64,000 nt of DNA from the NCBI GenBank assembly GCA_004794785.1, contig SJOL01005688.1:67455-131454 (forward strand), written 5' to 3'. This document shows positions 13,001-28,000 of this stretch, one piece after another. The translations under genes were made by a program, and so were the position numbers. The notes below the pieces were generated by a model. That model did not search any database and was not told the DNA's origin. It worked only from the letters and a program-made list of their open reading frames with translations. Numbering within the stretch: position 1 is the stretch's first letter; each line of letters starts with the position of its first letter. This stretch comes from Opisthorchis felineus. Lineage: Eukaryota > Platyhelminthes > Trematoda > Opisthorchiida > Opisthorchiidae.

Positions 13001-16000
13001 CGAGGTTGTCCAGTGAGTCCTTCATCTATCGTGTCATCAGCGAACTTCTAGCGGCCGAAAGCTGAGGTAGGGCTAGTCGGTCGACTTGTTTGAGTCGTGT
13101 TCGTAAAGTTGGTAAATGGTGCCCAGCAAATAGTACATAATTTCAGATGGTCAAGTTTGTTCATATTTGTTCACAAACAAAAAGCTTGTTCACTCAGTGC
13201 CTATGGACCTAAATTATTATATATATATGCCGGTAAATATTATATATATATATATATATATATTCTAAACTGATAGCTACCATGCTGTGTTTTGCCTTCA
13301 AAAAAGAGGTGAAATCCCACCAAGCCTGTATGGTAGAGGCTTTTAGATCTATCATTGCCTGCTACTGCCCTACTCAATGGTAGGACAAGGAAGCTTTAGA
13401 AACAAAACCAACCCACCCTCAACGTTATCCTGCTTTATGCCATCGATCAATGATTACCCTAAGAGTGAGCTCATGAGAACAGTTTTTTTCGTTGGGCAAC
13501 AGCGGGACAACTTAACTAGAAAACCGATTGGAACACAGTTGTCCCAGCAAGTTAGTCGTTAAACGGATGGACATCAAGTGAGCGGGACCATTTCTCTCTG
13601 ATCATCTCTAGGTCGTTATGGAAATAATTTCAACTGCAATCTCACTATCCCCAATTAGATGCTTGAGGCTATACTTGATTTACACATGTACCACAATTCA
13701 CAAGATTTGTCTCAATGAACATTACTCGCAGAGAACCACGATTGATGACGGCCGTTGAGCTGGTCCATTTTTTTACCGGACAGTCGAAACAATAAAAGCA
13801 AGTAAGCTGGCATTAAGCCTGATAGACAATCGGTCTAGGCTCGCCAGTTGACACTGAGATTTCAGTTCTTCTAGCTGCGACTAAAGAAGCTTAAAAACAC
13901 AGTCATGTCAAGCAAAAGCATTCCACCAGGTCCTATCGATTTCCACGTGAATGACCTGAGATAGTCTATAAAGTCCAAAAATTCCTTTTGTCTGATGCAC
14001 GCTGGATAATTCTCATGGATCGATGAGATTGGCACGCGCAGTTATTACATTCTCGTGGGGACGTGTGCTTGCCCGTTCAACAGCAGACACACTGGACAGA
14101 AACTACTGAGATCCAACCGATTTCAAAGAAATGAACTCTTATGGACCGGATGATATTTTACCCAACTGAAAACTCACTCATTATGAGATACCATTCCCAT
14201 GGCGGGAAGTTCATGCAGACATTCTTACTTTCAAACTTGATCTCGCAACCGCTTCATCCGCTCCACCAACAACAAAAATTCCCAGATGGACGTGTGAAAG
14301 ACTAGCATTCCTTAAATATCCAATAACGATCTTATCTGTGGTAGCCAACTGCGGGGGACACTAAATCAAGCAAGCTAGCTAAAGTGACACTGAAGAAGTG
14401 ACTTAGTATGCAGAAGTAAAGAAGTAAGCATATAAACTGTCCCTGACTGAATGTGAAACTAAAAAGTACGCTAAAGGTAAAGACTCATCTGTTAATAAGA
14501 GACGATTTAAAATTACAACTGGAAAATTTTTCAATCTGGTACAAGACCCGGCGAATCGTATTTGAGAGAAAGCTATCTGACTTGCATCAGCGACGTCTGA
14601 TTACGCAACTAGACATGTTTAGTCATCGACCATTTTGGATTCGAAAGTTGACCAATATTTTTCATTTTAACGCGAAGCGGTGGGTTTCCGAATTTCATGT
14701 TTAATCAATAGGTAATCACACCCCACAACATCCGATTTACACGGATGTGTGAACAATGCTACGCATTCCCACAGTACACTAAGAAGGCACCCATTCGACC
14801 ATATGGTGTTGTACACCTAAAAACAAGGCAGTAGGAAGGCATAATTTCGTGATTTGCTTGTGAAGCAGTGCTCCGAACAGTGGCCCTCAAATGCAGGAGG
14901 GAATGCTGGAGGCATTTGTGGTGGTTAACAATCGGTGAGAATCAAATGAGTCCATTACTCGGCCATGACCCAGTGGTGAACCCTTGTATGACGAACTGTC
15001 CGTAGCACCAGTAATAGATAACAAATTAGAAGTTACTACTGGGGTAACCGGGCTGAACAGATAGATGTAACCAGTCGAGGAGTATGAGTATTGATAATCA
15101 AGATGGACGTGTGGCCTTGAACAGGAGGATTAGACACCCTATTTAAAAATCTGGCCATGCAATATATACTCTACCTTTTTCCGATGTCTGATCGACAGAG
15201 GTGAATACACTGTTGACCTCAACATTATTCTCCTCGCCTACGTGACAGACACGAAATTAGGTTCACTCTTACGCAATTATGTCAGGCACGAGCGAGACTG
15301 CAGCATTTCGGTTGAGCAGAGAATTGTTATATCAGCGATGTACACTTGGTTTTAATAACAGTCCAATATACTGAAGATCCAAATTTGTTTCTATTGAAAC
15401 CTACTCGAGAAACACTGCCGAAAACGGAATAAACTTTGTGAGGTGCGCGTTTAACTTTCGCGAAGTATCTCCTGTGTCTTACTTGTGGCCCAATCCCGAC
15501 CAAATCTAAACAGCTGCTGATAATTATGACTTCAACTTCCGAATTTCTTTGTGACTCGAATCGGGGTTGTTGTTGTGTTGTCCGTTTCTCGGGGCACTAA
15601 ACTTGGTATCAAAGATCACAGGTGACTTGGCATTGTTACACAGTATGGAACTTTTTATTGCAAAGTTTTGAATAGTTAAACTCAAACATTCGTGGTTATT
15701 CTCCCATGCAGCTTACGCCTGTCCATATTCAACAAAATTTCCGGTCGGATAGCTTAACCACTAACAGATGCACTTATCCATAACGTGAAACTCGGAGTTT
15801 CCTCTATCTACGACAGATGAAAGCAATTATTTCCAATAGCTTGGTTTAAAATTTTTTTAGCTGCATTCGCTGTGAAGCAGGTATAATGTGGCAAGCTTGG
15901 TTGTGAAAAAAGACATAGATGACTAACCGCTACTTAACACTTTGTTACAAGAGTCTGGAGATTTGGAGGGGGGTAACATTGTAAATAGAATTTGATTCTG

Positions 16001-19000
16001 TGCAAGAAACGTGACCCGATTTGAATCCAAAGCAGTACATGGCTGTATTTCGAAATGTCGACGCCAAAATGACACCACCTCCTGGAGGTCTGATGAAAAT
16101 TGCTTGTAGTCTCAGTAACCCATCTGTGCTCCAGTGCCAGCTGCTTACTACGGAGAATCCCGTTCAGGCTTGGTCATCTGAGGATAAGACTATTGAAAAT
16201 TACACACCGTTGTGTTTTGAGTTCATTTAATGATTGATTGCCAACAGACCAAGGAGGATTGTAGTCTCATTGAAGGTAAGCCGAAATCCGACTGACCGAG
16301 AATAAGTTTCAGGTATGTCAACCGCCCTTTCTAATATGAATTTTACTCATAGAAGAAGGGGCAGCTTTTCGAGGTGTGGCTATTGCGGGTTGCAGGTGTT
16401 GCAGGTGTTGACCAAAGCAGTAATGACGCTCAGTCCAAAATGTTACTACATAATTTGTGGTCTTATGCTTAAGTGACTACAATCCAGTACATTGCACCTA
16501 AGACTTGTTCAATGAAGGCAGTGCCACTGAATAACTCCGGCTTTTCGAGATTGTTTTGGTTTCCCTGATGAGACTGTGAAAGGTGCCGACACTGGAAATG
16601 AACAACAGGCTGCGGCACGCGCATGTCTCCAGGATCACGTGGCATGTGTATGGAGGCATATGGTTGCTCCATTTAGATGGGGAAAGAAACACCACCAAGA
16701 ACATCCCTATCATTGCGATCGCTATTTAACTTTAGACACCACGCCCCGAATCATGTGCGCCAAATAGCAACTGCATACGAGGGAAAAGATGTGCAGCGAA
16801 AATACCAGTAGTGAGCTCAGACCAGATTAGACCTAGAGAACATAATTTTCATATGTTGAAGTCGGCTGATGTGAGAGAACTGACCGTGATGTCAGTGCGT
16901 GTGGAGTGAGGAAGAGGGTGGAGACATGTAATATATGCACTGAATAGCGCAAAATTTGGCTGAATATATTTCAACTATACTATGCACTAGTAACAAGACT
17001 GAAAAGTTCTGAAAAGTTGGCTTTTGTATCAACCATAGGTTTGCTGGTAGATCTCGGTGGAGGTGGTGTCATTTTTTGTTTTGAGAGTACATTATCCTAG
17101 TGCAGAAACAGTGTGGCTGATGTCACAGGGATCGGCACATTTAAAGTGGTTGTTGGCAGAAAGGCGAGAAGTCATTTTACAAGATCGTAATGTGATTTTG
17201 ATGGAAACTGCCAAAATAGGTTGCCATACTCCATGCAAATTTATTTTTGCTATATTCTTCTTATTCATAAAGTACCTTGCTCATCATCAGATGTAAGAAC
17301 CGCGTACTTGTCGTACAGTGGTTGTAGCCGCCACAGTTTCGTTCACCGATGATTTGGGGAGGTGGGGTAGGTAGCTGCGCATTGGAGGTGGGAGCTGATA
17401 AATTGGTGCGTAAATACAGCACTGTCAGTGGACTGTTAAGTGGGAGAATTGGGAAGGGAGCTATGCATTGAAAGCAATAGCTTGGATGCACGAGCGCCAT
17501 TGAGGGCGCGACTGGGGCATGTCTGACAATATCTCTAACCGTTGATGTCCTCATAACCGGGGTCCTCATAGTTGTTTTCTGGAAGCAGTGTCGCTGTTCC
17601 AGAATCTGTCGGAGGGTGTAGATGTGATCGATGCATCCTCTTGCAGAACGGAACCCAGCTTGCTAAGTGTATGTGACATCCAAAGCAGATTTCTCCATAG
17701 CAGATATGGTTGTCTTCTGTTACACCTTCAGACGCAACATTCCAAGTAGTACGCCTGGATGTACTCGCCATCGCGTGCAATTCACAGTTGGGGTTATATA
17801 ACGGGTCACTCCGTTAGCAACTCAGCAACCACGGGAGACGTTTTGTCCTGGCTACTCTTGGTCTCATGGAATATTTAGCAGTATGACGGAATAAACTACT
17901 TGTAGGGCTGCTGAAAACTCTTCAACGGTAATCTCATGAGTAGTGGGTTCCGTCAAAAAATGCCTAAGGCGACATTCCGAAAATCGTACCAACTGAAACA
18001 TAAGACGGTCTTTGTGCAGCACTGTCGGTTGAAGAATATCACAAACGACAGATTCAGCTTGAATTCACTTGAGTCTTTCTTTAGAGCCAAATTAGTTTGC
18101 AAGTGAGTGCCTCTGACGGAAGGCTATACTCCATTTTAGAACGTTCATAATGTATTATTGGTTGTTGGTCTGCTCGCCAAGCCTGGCAGCTGGATTGCAA
18201 ACATTTCGTTACCAATCGGCGTAACATCGTCGGTGACTGACAATGCCACCTCGATTGGTGATGAAGCGCTTGCAATCCCTTTACCGAGCTCAGTAAACAA
18301 ACCAACAACCCGGCAACGCACTCGAGCTACCTATATTCCTCAATTTCGCCAATAATGCATTATTTATAGTGCACGGCTTTTGAAACAGCGTTGGCAGAAC
18401 GGATGCTAAGGCTAGCAGTAGAGCTATGGAGCTGCGAGAATAGCCTGTTTCAATGAGGACTTTTTCCATTCAAAGAAGACCGACAGAGAGTTTTGGACAG
18501 CACAGCTTTTAAAAGGAAAAACCGCAAGTTGTAATCTTTACTCCACTCTCGCTGAATTATTCATGTGAATTCTTGTGGAAGCAACGGTACAACGGTCGTC
18601 TCCAATGTAGAATGATCTACCACAAAACACTGTGATAGTTAGTTGCTATTAAATTTGATGAGTCCCAGAAGTTGTACTCACACATCGAGTGGGACAATGC
18701 TGGACTGGCTTTAAGATGGCCTCCTCTAATCTACTGAAACTAGGGCAAAAAGGCTTAGTATAGTTCTCGAACTAATAACAATCCCAAACGGTATTCCAGA
18801 CAAAAACACGCAATAAATGTAGCCAGATTTACCAAGTTGAAAGACGACGAGCATTATTTCATAGGGATATCGGAACGCACCCATCACTACAGTGGTCAGT
18901 AACGAGTGAGGACGAAAATGGCTGATTCAGAGGGGGTAGACGGCACAAATCAAAGTCGTTATATGAAGGAGAATATGATTCATTGTGATTTTCTATTTCA

Positions 19001-22000
19001 CGTGACTGGTGGAATGGAGCTGTTTCTACCCAAAAATGACAACTTGGGAATTGGGCTTGAGCGACACAGGGAGCTTACTGCAAATAGATAGCCACCGTAG
19101 AACGGTACGCTGTAAAATAATTTCACTCTGTCCACAATGAAAACAGACGTTTACGAGAAAGTGCGGTGAAATTATCTCCTTCGTTGTCCACAGATGTTGA
19201 CACTGGCTTAATGGTGGGGGGAGTAGTATGTTTGTGAGTAGAATAAGAGCCAAAGCGGAATGGATAATGTGTCAAGTTTCAGCTATCCCAGTAACGATTT
19301 CCCTCAGTCCACCAATGAGATTGATCGACCAGATGGGTGGATAGTCTCTAAGACCTCACACGAAAAAAACGATATTCTTGGAACAAATTGTGATCCAGAC
19401 CATATAAAGCATGTGCGCAGCCTAACGAAAAAGAAAAGACGTAAACACAACACCATATAGCACAAGCCATCCGTGTGTGTAAGGTGAATACAATTCCATA
19501 TAAACGGTAGTAACAACCGGAGATTGGCGGTCGAGCGGCTAAATACCAGTTCAGCTCTATAGCGTGTTGTATCACCAAAACTTTGGTCAACGAATTCCAT
19601 GTTAACCAGTGGAATGCAAACGATAGAGAACTTACAAACTCGCGTAGCAGCCATCGTCGAGCTCGATGCTGGGCGAAGTTGAACGGGTTGAGGAGACACA
19701 GAAGAAGGAATATGACTAAAAGAAGTGGAGAAAGGTAGCTGGGCACATGGAGTACCTCGCTGTACATATAAAACAAAACAGCACATCCCCATACGTTGGC
19801 CAAGAAGAAGGATATCTGTTAAGAGAGGAAGAAGAGAGATAATACGATGAAGTCAGAATACCTACACGGCATTCATGAACAAGCGCATGTCAGTGAACAA
19901 TTACGATGTGAAGAACTAATTCGCTTAGTTTATATGGCGAGTGTCGATAAAAAAACTCAAAAGCAAGCTCCTAACAAGAAGCAATCTCTTTGAAGAGGTT
20001 CAAATGGTGTTTCCTGGTGTACGATCTCGTTGGTGGAAGGTTTCTTCCGGAAATCTCTCTCTTGCTGTAGACTCTTCGAAAACTAGGGCCACGTCGATAG
20101 GTTGAGTATAGAGGAGTAGGTTACTCCAATAACCTCAATAACACCACAAGGGCTTTCTACATTTCAGGGTATTTACCACATGAATACATACATGAGGATG
20201 ATGCCGTATTTGAGTGAGATGCTGCGGTATCGAAGCAAACAGTCGTTCTGTCGAAGTATTTGAACACGACAAACTGAACACAAGCAACACAACCTGAAGC
20301 ACATATGATGTCCAATCAAAATAGTCACACAGGTTGTTTAACCGAACCTGAGGCTCTATGCTATCAATGGGACGAACTCACGAAGGCCTTATGCTATTCT
20401 TGCAACGAGAAGTTCAATTGTACGCAGTTCGAACAGAAACGCCAACCTACCACTTTAGCAGCCGTTGTTGTTGTTCTGCGTCGCTGTCAAACACTGAGAA
20501 ACTTTGGTTCGCCACGAAAGCTCATTGCAATATCGTGACATCAGCCAACCCGTACGTTCGTTTTAGCAGGGTTCTCCAGAGGCAGCGAACCAAGTTCACC
20601 AAATACAGAGTTCACCAATTGCAGACCGGCACTAGTCACCAAACACATCTCACCTTCAAGATCAGTTCCTCATTGCTCTACACAGCTTCGCTTCTCCACC
20701 TGATTTCACGTGCTAGAAGGCACATGGTAAGGTAAATACTCTGTCCCCGAGTAATCGGCACCAAGCCAAGCAATACCACTTGGCTAGGTTCAGTACATTC
20801 CATGCCTTAGCATCGAGGACTTATGGACGTTTTGCAACGCTTTCCACGAGCTTCAATAAGAAGTCGATAAGAAATCAGCCGGATTACGAAATGTTGCGTG
20901 AAGGTTAGAAACAAACAGTGACCTTGTGTCTTCACCTGCGCTACGCTTCGATGCACACCACGTCCAATATACTACCTTTTGGACGGTATCCTTCCTTACG
21001 TCATAGACTGAAAATAAACCAGTCAACTGGTTAGTCTATTGGTGCATTTGTATGATGGGTGCACACATAATAAACGTTGATTTGGAGGTGGTGTAATCCG
21101 ATGAGACCCAATTTACCCATGACGTATATAGCCTATACGAAACGTTTTACCTAAAGATGTAATCGGCTGAAAAACACCATAATTTTCTGGTGATTACGAG
21201 TGACGACCACAACTTGATTGAACGTGGAGCAACACGTCAGCTAGGTTTTGCCAACGGTTGGGTCAAACGACTATTCTTAGCCCAGGTCTTATTTGGCACT
21301 GTGTTTGCTTTGCAGTGACCAATGACGCAAATAGGCAGTCTGATTCTCTCAGCTGACCGCAATACACACCTTATAATGGAGCGGTCCCCGAATGAATTCT
21401 CAGAATAATCGAGCTTATCCTGCAGGTCATTACCATTATCGAAAGCCTTAAAGTGTGTACGAGTAGCAGGTTGGTTGTTTCTGTCACAGTCTCCCTCTCT
21501 CCTTGCTGTCTCCCTCACCGACTTTATTGGGAATGTGAGTACAGTTGTAAGTTGGATGGTGAATAGAATAGTTGGTCCAAGGGACTGCCTACAGATTACG
21601 AAACGTACTTCCAAACGCATGGTGCAGTAAAGGAAGCAGGTGGTTGATTGATACGGTAATACCAATGGCCCTGAAAAAATGTGTTGTACAAATGTCACAC
21701 TGGCTAGGATGCTGTATGCGACGTCAGAAATCTTGAACACGTAGTTTATATACCGGCCAGAAAGCGATCGCAACATTCAGAACAGGATGAAATCATATGT
21801 CCCAAAAGCACCCATGACGGCTGTGTTGTAATTCCTGCTTGTGCCATATGGTCCTGCGGAAAGAACTCATCTGGAAAGTGGTGTACCATTCCACGATCAA
21901 TACCTTCTCACCTTCGCGGATGTTTACCTCGAGCATCTGTAGATAATCCCACCGCGCAACATTTTTATAGCTAGGACTTTCTCGTATTTAAGTCGTACAC

Positions 22001-25000
22001 TTACTCAGGAACGATAGTATGACTGACAATGTCACGCAGTTGATTTTCGTGGAAATTTTCTCAGTTTTCTAATCCATTCACGTCCGCAGTCTCAAGTCGT
22101 GACTAAAGGTGCCGTACCATCTAATGGACAAGCGGAATACTCAGCTGGTACATCCGAAATTACTCTTAAAGACTTGAAGGGGAAGGAAATGTGAGTATTA
22201 TTTTGGATGTTTTGTTGCGCACCTACCGTTCGACATCAAAAGAAACCGCATCAAATAAGGTTTTACCGGCCGAGACCTTGTTTGGGCGCCACGCTTCCTG
22301 TCAGATAAACGGGAGAACGGGACGCCAATATTGATGAGAAATTCAACTAACTTCGTGGACCCAATTCTCAAGAATTGTACCCAGGTGACCATTTATTCAC
22401 ATACCAAATCCCACGGTCACTGAAGTAGTTAGGTGCCCAGCATCCTGGCTCAACACAGAGTTCATACGTTATACGAACTCACTGTCAAACAAGGAAGGAA
22501 CTCCTCAAATTAACCATATCTGGCGACTAACTACATTGGTTGATTTCCCGAGGATATCCTATTGAACTCGTTCGAACTGTCAACACGTGCTGTGAGAGTA
22601 ATATGGAGAAAAACAACCCAAGGAACTCAGCATCCACGGCGTATGTGGGCTCAACTAAAGTGCCCTCCCCAAAGAACATGCGAGTCCCATTTGATTCAAA
22701 AGCAGAGAGCCTTGATCGGTAACCCTCGTCGTCATCCGGGTGCGTACAATCGCCAAAGTCCATATTAGCCTGATGTGGATCGCCAGTGAATGTCTCTGGC
22801 TTAGGTTGCCTTTCACTGTGTTCATTTGTGTTCATTTCTATCTCAAACGTAGCATTGCACGCACCATATTAAATTCTAGTGAGTTTTTCAAAGTTCTGTT
22901 GTTGACTGAATTCACTGCTAGCTGTTACATACAAGTACATAATCCAAGCCTGTGGGATCCTTATGTGTTTCGTCACTGCTACCCCTGTAACGGTGGGTAC
23001 TACTGATGACGCATGCGAGTAGTATGTGTGTTCTCGTAACTTCGCCTTGATCTAATGGAAGGTGGGATTTATTACGGAATTTGTGGAACTACTTTGCAGT
23101 TTTGCTTGCAATTGTGCGATATTCAATGAATATCCAGGAGAGTTCAAGAAGACGCGTTCAAGAAGAAGATGGATATTCCGTTTTTAAAAAACAACGTGCA
23201 AATGGGAGTCGAACTTTCCTATCCAATAGTCTGTAACCCTTGAGTTGGCGTTTTTCTAATAAACAGCTCCGCAGCGAAGGGCTTTCCTGATTACACCCCT
23301 GGTTTTGGGTGCCTGCTTGTCTTTTAACCAACCTTCCTCAGATTACTATCTATATCAGTCACCCTGTTCTGTATGATGGACGACACCGATTAGCTAGATC
23401 ACATCCAAGCACGAAATGCGCATAGTTCCCGATAGTTGAACTTCTGGGACAAGAGATTCAGCTCGATCAGAATGGCTCAGACCTGTGATGCATATAAATG
23501 CACACTCACCCTCTGGAGAGCAGGTCACTCAGTCTTACTAACTAGCTACTTCCAGTATTGGCTGTCGACACGGTCTAGCATGCTCCTCATGAGAAGGAGG
23601 CAATCAGTTCAGGAAAAGTTTAGTTTACACCTTGCACTTTTTGTCATGTTAGGCAAGCCAGTTTATTTCGTTGCACGAGTCTGGTGATGGACGACCCTCC
23701 GCCACCATTCGACTCTGACCACCGCCCGGATATGTGCACTAGCTGGTGTGTCGTGCGTCTTGGATTGTTTGGGTAGATGCGGAGACAGTGGTTATTCCGT
23801 CGGCACATAGAGATCAGCAGCATTTAAGGGGTGATTCTCAATTGAAATCCTCATATTTACTATTTACTAGGTGAGCACTAGGTGAGCACTTCAGATGAAA
23901 AATAAGGGGGCTGATAAAGCGCAGTCCTAAAGCTTGATCGCTTTCCGATGCGTTGTGGAAGTGAGCGAAGCCGGGTTAATGGGAAAGATACCAATACTCC
24001 CGCTCCTAACAAAAACCTCTAAGGCTCTGTGTGTGGTCATCCTGAAACGCAATTTGTTGATGCTAAGCAGTCATATCCTCTCCTTCAGACTGGACACCTT
24101 AACGGCCCATACAAATTCTTCTCTGTAGCGCTTAAAACCGGAAGTGATTGCGCTTCCTCAGGAGACCGCTAACCGCAGGTTATGCGTAGCTTCTCACTTC
24201 AGTCACGCGTACTGTTGCTGACAGTTTTGTCAGCTGTTGATTATTTTGCAGTTAGCTATTGGTCCCTAATTTAGCTGTACCACTTGATCAATAACTTGAT
24301 GCTTGACAAACGCATTTTTGTTCACCCAGTGGGGTGATTCCACAGCTTTACGCCAGATTCTTGAGTCGGAAAACCATTCAGACGAAACAAATGAAAAGAC
24401 GAATGTCGTTGAAAAGCAGCGGGTTGCGTCCCAAATGACCATCATTCAACATGCGTCACTTCGGCCAGATTATGTTACTTGGTTCAAGACATAGCGTAGA
24501 ATGAGTGAATTTTCCACCAATTCATGATCTGTTGATTGCGCCGTCATCCAGTTACCAGCGTCCTTCCGCCATCGCCTCCATCCTGCAGTGGCCCCGCAAC
24601 AAGCCAGTTTCGCGCTTTAAATTTACGTGGCAAACGAGTTGTGAAGCTTCCTTAAAGTAATTTGGAATTCTTTCTAGGATGGCGATTTGCACGCTGCAAT
24701 GATCAGTTTCCAAGTTCACTGAAACCTTCTTCAAAATGAATAAGACAGAAGTTTAATCGATTTGGTCGAGTGGGGAAAAAAGCGTTCGCTATTTAGCCTT
24801 ATGCAATAAACCAACATATATTAGTAACACTTTCCATCTCGGAAACGGATATTCGAAAGAGGACCAACCACGAGGGGCGCTCGAATTCAAGGTGTTTATT
24901 TGAGCAGTGCGAACTGCCTCTTCAGGGTGTTGGGGTAAAAACGATAAAGATTCACCGACGGCCCACTCACTACCAGCTGCAGTTGCTAACTGCTTGCCTC

Positions 25001-28000
25001 AGCTAACAAACTGATCCAAGCAGTAACTATCACTTAACCGTTGCATCCCTGAATATCCCGTATTCCTTTGACGAACCCAACTGTGGACGCACCAAGCTGA
25101 AATGACGGCTAGGTGGACTGAACTGAGACCAATAATTTATCCGGACGGTTACTATATACCAGCTGTATGGATTGGTTACGTGCGAGCCCACAAGGTATCA
25201 AGTAACTCTGTAGCATATCTTCCGCCAAACAGTCATGCACGGTGAATAGCATGAGCAGTTTTCGATGCGACGTGTTCCGTACCACTACACAGGAATGTGC
25301 TATAAAATGTTTTTTATGTTCCACGAGGATTCGTGATGGGCGTAAGAAGGATCTCGTCAAACGGGCGCTTATTTGCGCATTCTATAAATTGTTGATAGGC
25401 ATCCAAACACATTATCAAAATCACTTGCATTCGCAAGCTGGCTCAGAAAACGATTCAGAGGCTCACTAGGGGAAAACATGGTCACCAAGGGGATAAAAAT
25501 TTTAAGTTCGTGTGACGAATACCGACGAATACCATCAGAAAAGATGTTTGTTTGCGTGGGTAATTTACAGACACTTGCACGTCAGTCGGGTAACTGAGGC
25601 CAAAATTCCTTCTCGCCATCAAACTCACATGATAAGAGTAAGGCATGTCAGGCGCCAGCTGGCGCCACCAGAGAAAACGCGAACCGTATCGTAAATTTGT
25701 TCGTGAACCTGATTTCATCACATTGCCATTCTTTACCGTCAATGATCAAGGCGCATGAATAAGCAGCAGAATTTCGCTAATTCGGTCTTAATGGGATCAC
25801 ATAAAATTTGTCCGGAGGTCGAACATAATGCAGTTGCCCTCGATTGTAGACAAACAGCTTTACGGTCAGCTGTAACACTATGAAAAGGTGAAGTGTACTA
25901 GTTAGGTGTCTTCGGGAAGTCCAGCTGGTTCACTAGCAGGATATTCTTCTTGCTTTAAAGTACAAGCCTCTAAGGTAGGAATGAAGGATCCAATCGATGG
26001 CTGCCACTCAGTCGCAATAGACATACTCGACACGCACGTATTCAACTAGTGGTGTCTGAGGATCGTTTTGGATGTCGACCAGGTGGACTTGGCAATTAAC
26101 TTACAAACGTTGGCACCAACAGAAGAGACATCATCAGTGCACAGTTAAGTTAATTGTCAAGATTGGCGAACAAATCACCAGCCACCTCCAACCAACGAAC
26201 CCGAACTATCGATATTTTGATAGACTGCCTATAATGCTTTTATTAGGACTCATGGGTGCAATATCGGTCCCTCCTGAAATGTTTCACGTTAACCCATGTT
26301 ATCATTGGGTATGGGAAAACTGCATGCGTCTGTAGGAATGTCCGAGTCATTGGCAAATAAAATGCAACGAAACTTGATCAAAAATGCCGGCGAACAACTT
26401 TGTAACCAATTTAAGTTGAATGCACTGAAGAACAAGGATTTACACAAAAAGGTCGTGCGGGACTACAAAGAAATTGCCGAGGTCCACGAATAACCGCATG
26501 TGGCACTAGCTGTTGTGCGCAGATGTCCGGCGGTGTAGTTTGGTATATATATATATATATATATATAAACGGCTGAACAAGCTCCTCCGCAGCTTCGTTA
26601 AGCTGAAGGGAATGATCGTGGATGTATGCTGCATAATTTGAGAAGAGTTGCGAGAATGCGTTGTCCTCTGAGTGATGGTTTATGAATGACGCTGAGTACC
26701 CTGAACAGTGCTCATTTTTATACTTATTTTAGGTTGACTTCAGCAACGGTTTCATCAGACATATTAATATAGGGAGTGGAACTTTTTGAACTGAGCTTCT
26801 CAGAATGTAAAAGACTTGGCTCGAGTGTCCAGTTGTCTGAGCTAACGTGGCGTTTTAGGGACTTGATCAAATCCCACTTGTCTACAAATGCAGTAAATAG
26901 GTGCCTCGAAAGATGCGTGATTGAAATTTGAATGCTCTGATTCAAACAGAAACGGAGTAAAACAAAGAGCAACTGAAGCTCTAAAGGCCTTTTCCAGACT
27001 ATATACACGATTTACTCAAATCAGCAGAGGTAGGGTTCTCAGAAGCTGCGCGGGTAATTTGTCGGTTTTTTTTGTTCATCAATCGCTCTTTTTCATCTGT
27101 TAAGATAAAGCCCGTAGGACGCACCGACTTTTGTCGGAATCCACGGTGGAACGCACTCCACGGTAAGTGAAGGAGCCACAGCAAACGTGACTCCGGAGGA
27201 ACTGGTGTTGGACTTCCAGACTCACTCTAAAATCCCTTCAAAGTGGATCGAAAATTTACATTTGCTGTGTTATTGCGTAACCCAAACCCAAAGTTACTTT
27301 CAATGGCGCCTTACCAACTACTGTGTGCATGAAACTGTGTTGACACAATTCATCCGGCTTACGTGGTTCTAATCATGAGACACTGAGTGAAATGTAAGCG
27401 GCTAACGTGTTCTTGCGTAAAACCCGCATTTACTAAAATCAGTGCTAACGTCCTGCAACATCTTTTTTTAGTCCGCAATGACAAGAGAGAGATAGAGAGA
27501 AGTAAGTGATTAAAATGTACAAAATTTGCCAAACGGAGCTAAGTTCAAGATCTGGATGGAAGGGCCGGACTGATACTTCAGACCTGCGTTGCTCAGATTT
27601 GTGGGAAAGTCAAATCAGTTTGTCTGATTAACATTATTACGTTGCTTAGGCTAATCGGGTTAACGGATGTCAGAGCATGCATTCCATAAAGTACGAATTA
27701 TCAGATCACCTCTAGATAATAACTTTCTCTACACATATGAAGACAATGAGGATCGGATCGAATTACAGCGGTGGTTACAACTTTGCAACAGGGGCATTCG
27801 GAGAAACTGACTCATAAAACCTACTGGTTCCTGATTTTCAGCTGTTACCCTGACCTTCCCTGGGGAGCTTCTGTGCTTCAGATTCGGAGGATTCTCTATG
27901 GATGAAGCATCATCAACAAGACTGACAGAGACCCATTAGACAGTGAACAACGAATTTTTCTGCTCGTATAAATCCCCTTCTGTCATGATCTGAAGATATT

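Larger units (their letters stand above)
6290..19635 (-). other. Intron 9, 13.3 kb, largest in the window
   Basis: Donor GTAAGT, acceptor CATGATCAG. It holds an RTE-like LINE 3' fragment (12020-13065), a plus-strand SINE (9161-9345), a second-family SINE (9598-9790), a decayed foldback copy (17895-18120) next to a degenerate palindromic element (18159-18310), one copy of an unnamed dispersed repeat (17305-17365), an AT microsatellite (13212-13264), and a tRNA-like stretch near 6482-6555 followed by palindromic-element sequence to 6645. Confidence 0.85.

Noticed and set aside
19304..19792. 162-codon minus-strand ORF
   Set aside because: It overlaps XPR1 exon 9 in another frame and is a shadow.
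21237..21776. 179-codon minus-strand ORF, the longest in the window
   Set aside because: It resembles no family I know, lies inside XPR1 intron 8, and about this length is expected by chance for the longest ORF in 64 kb read in six frames.
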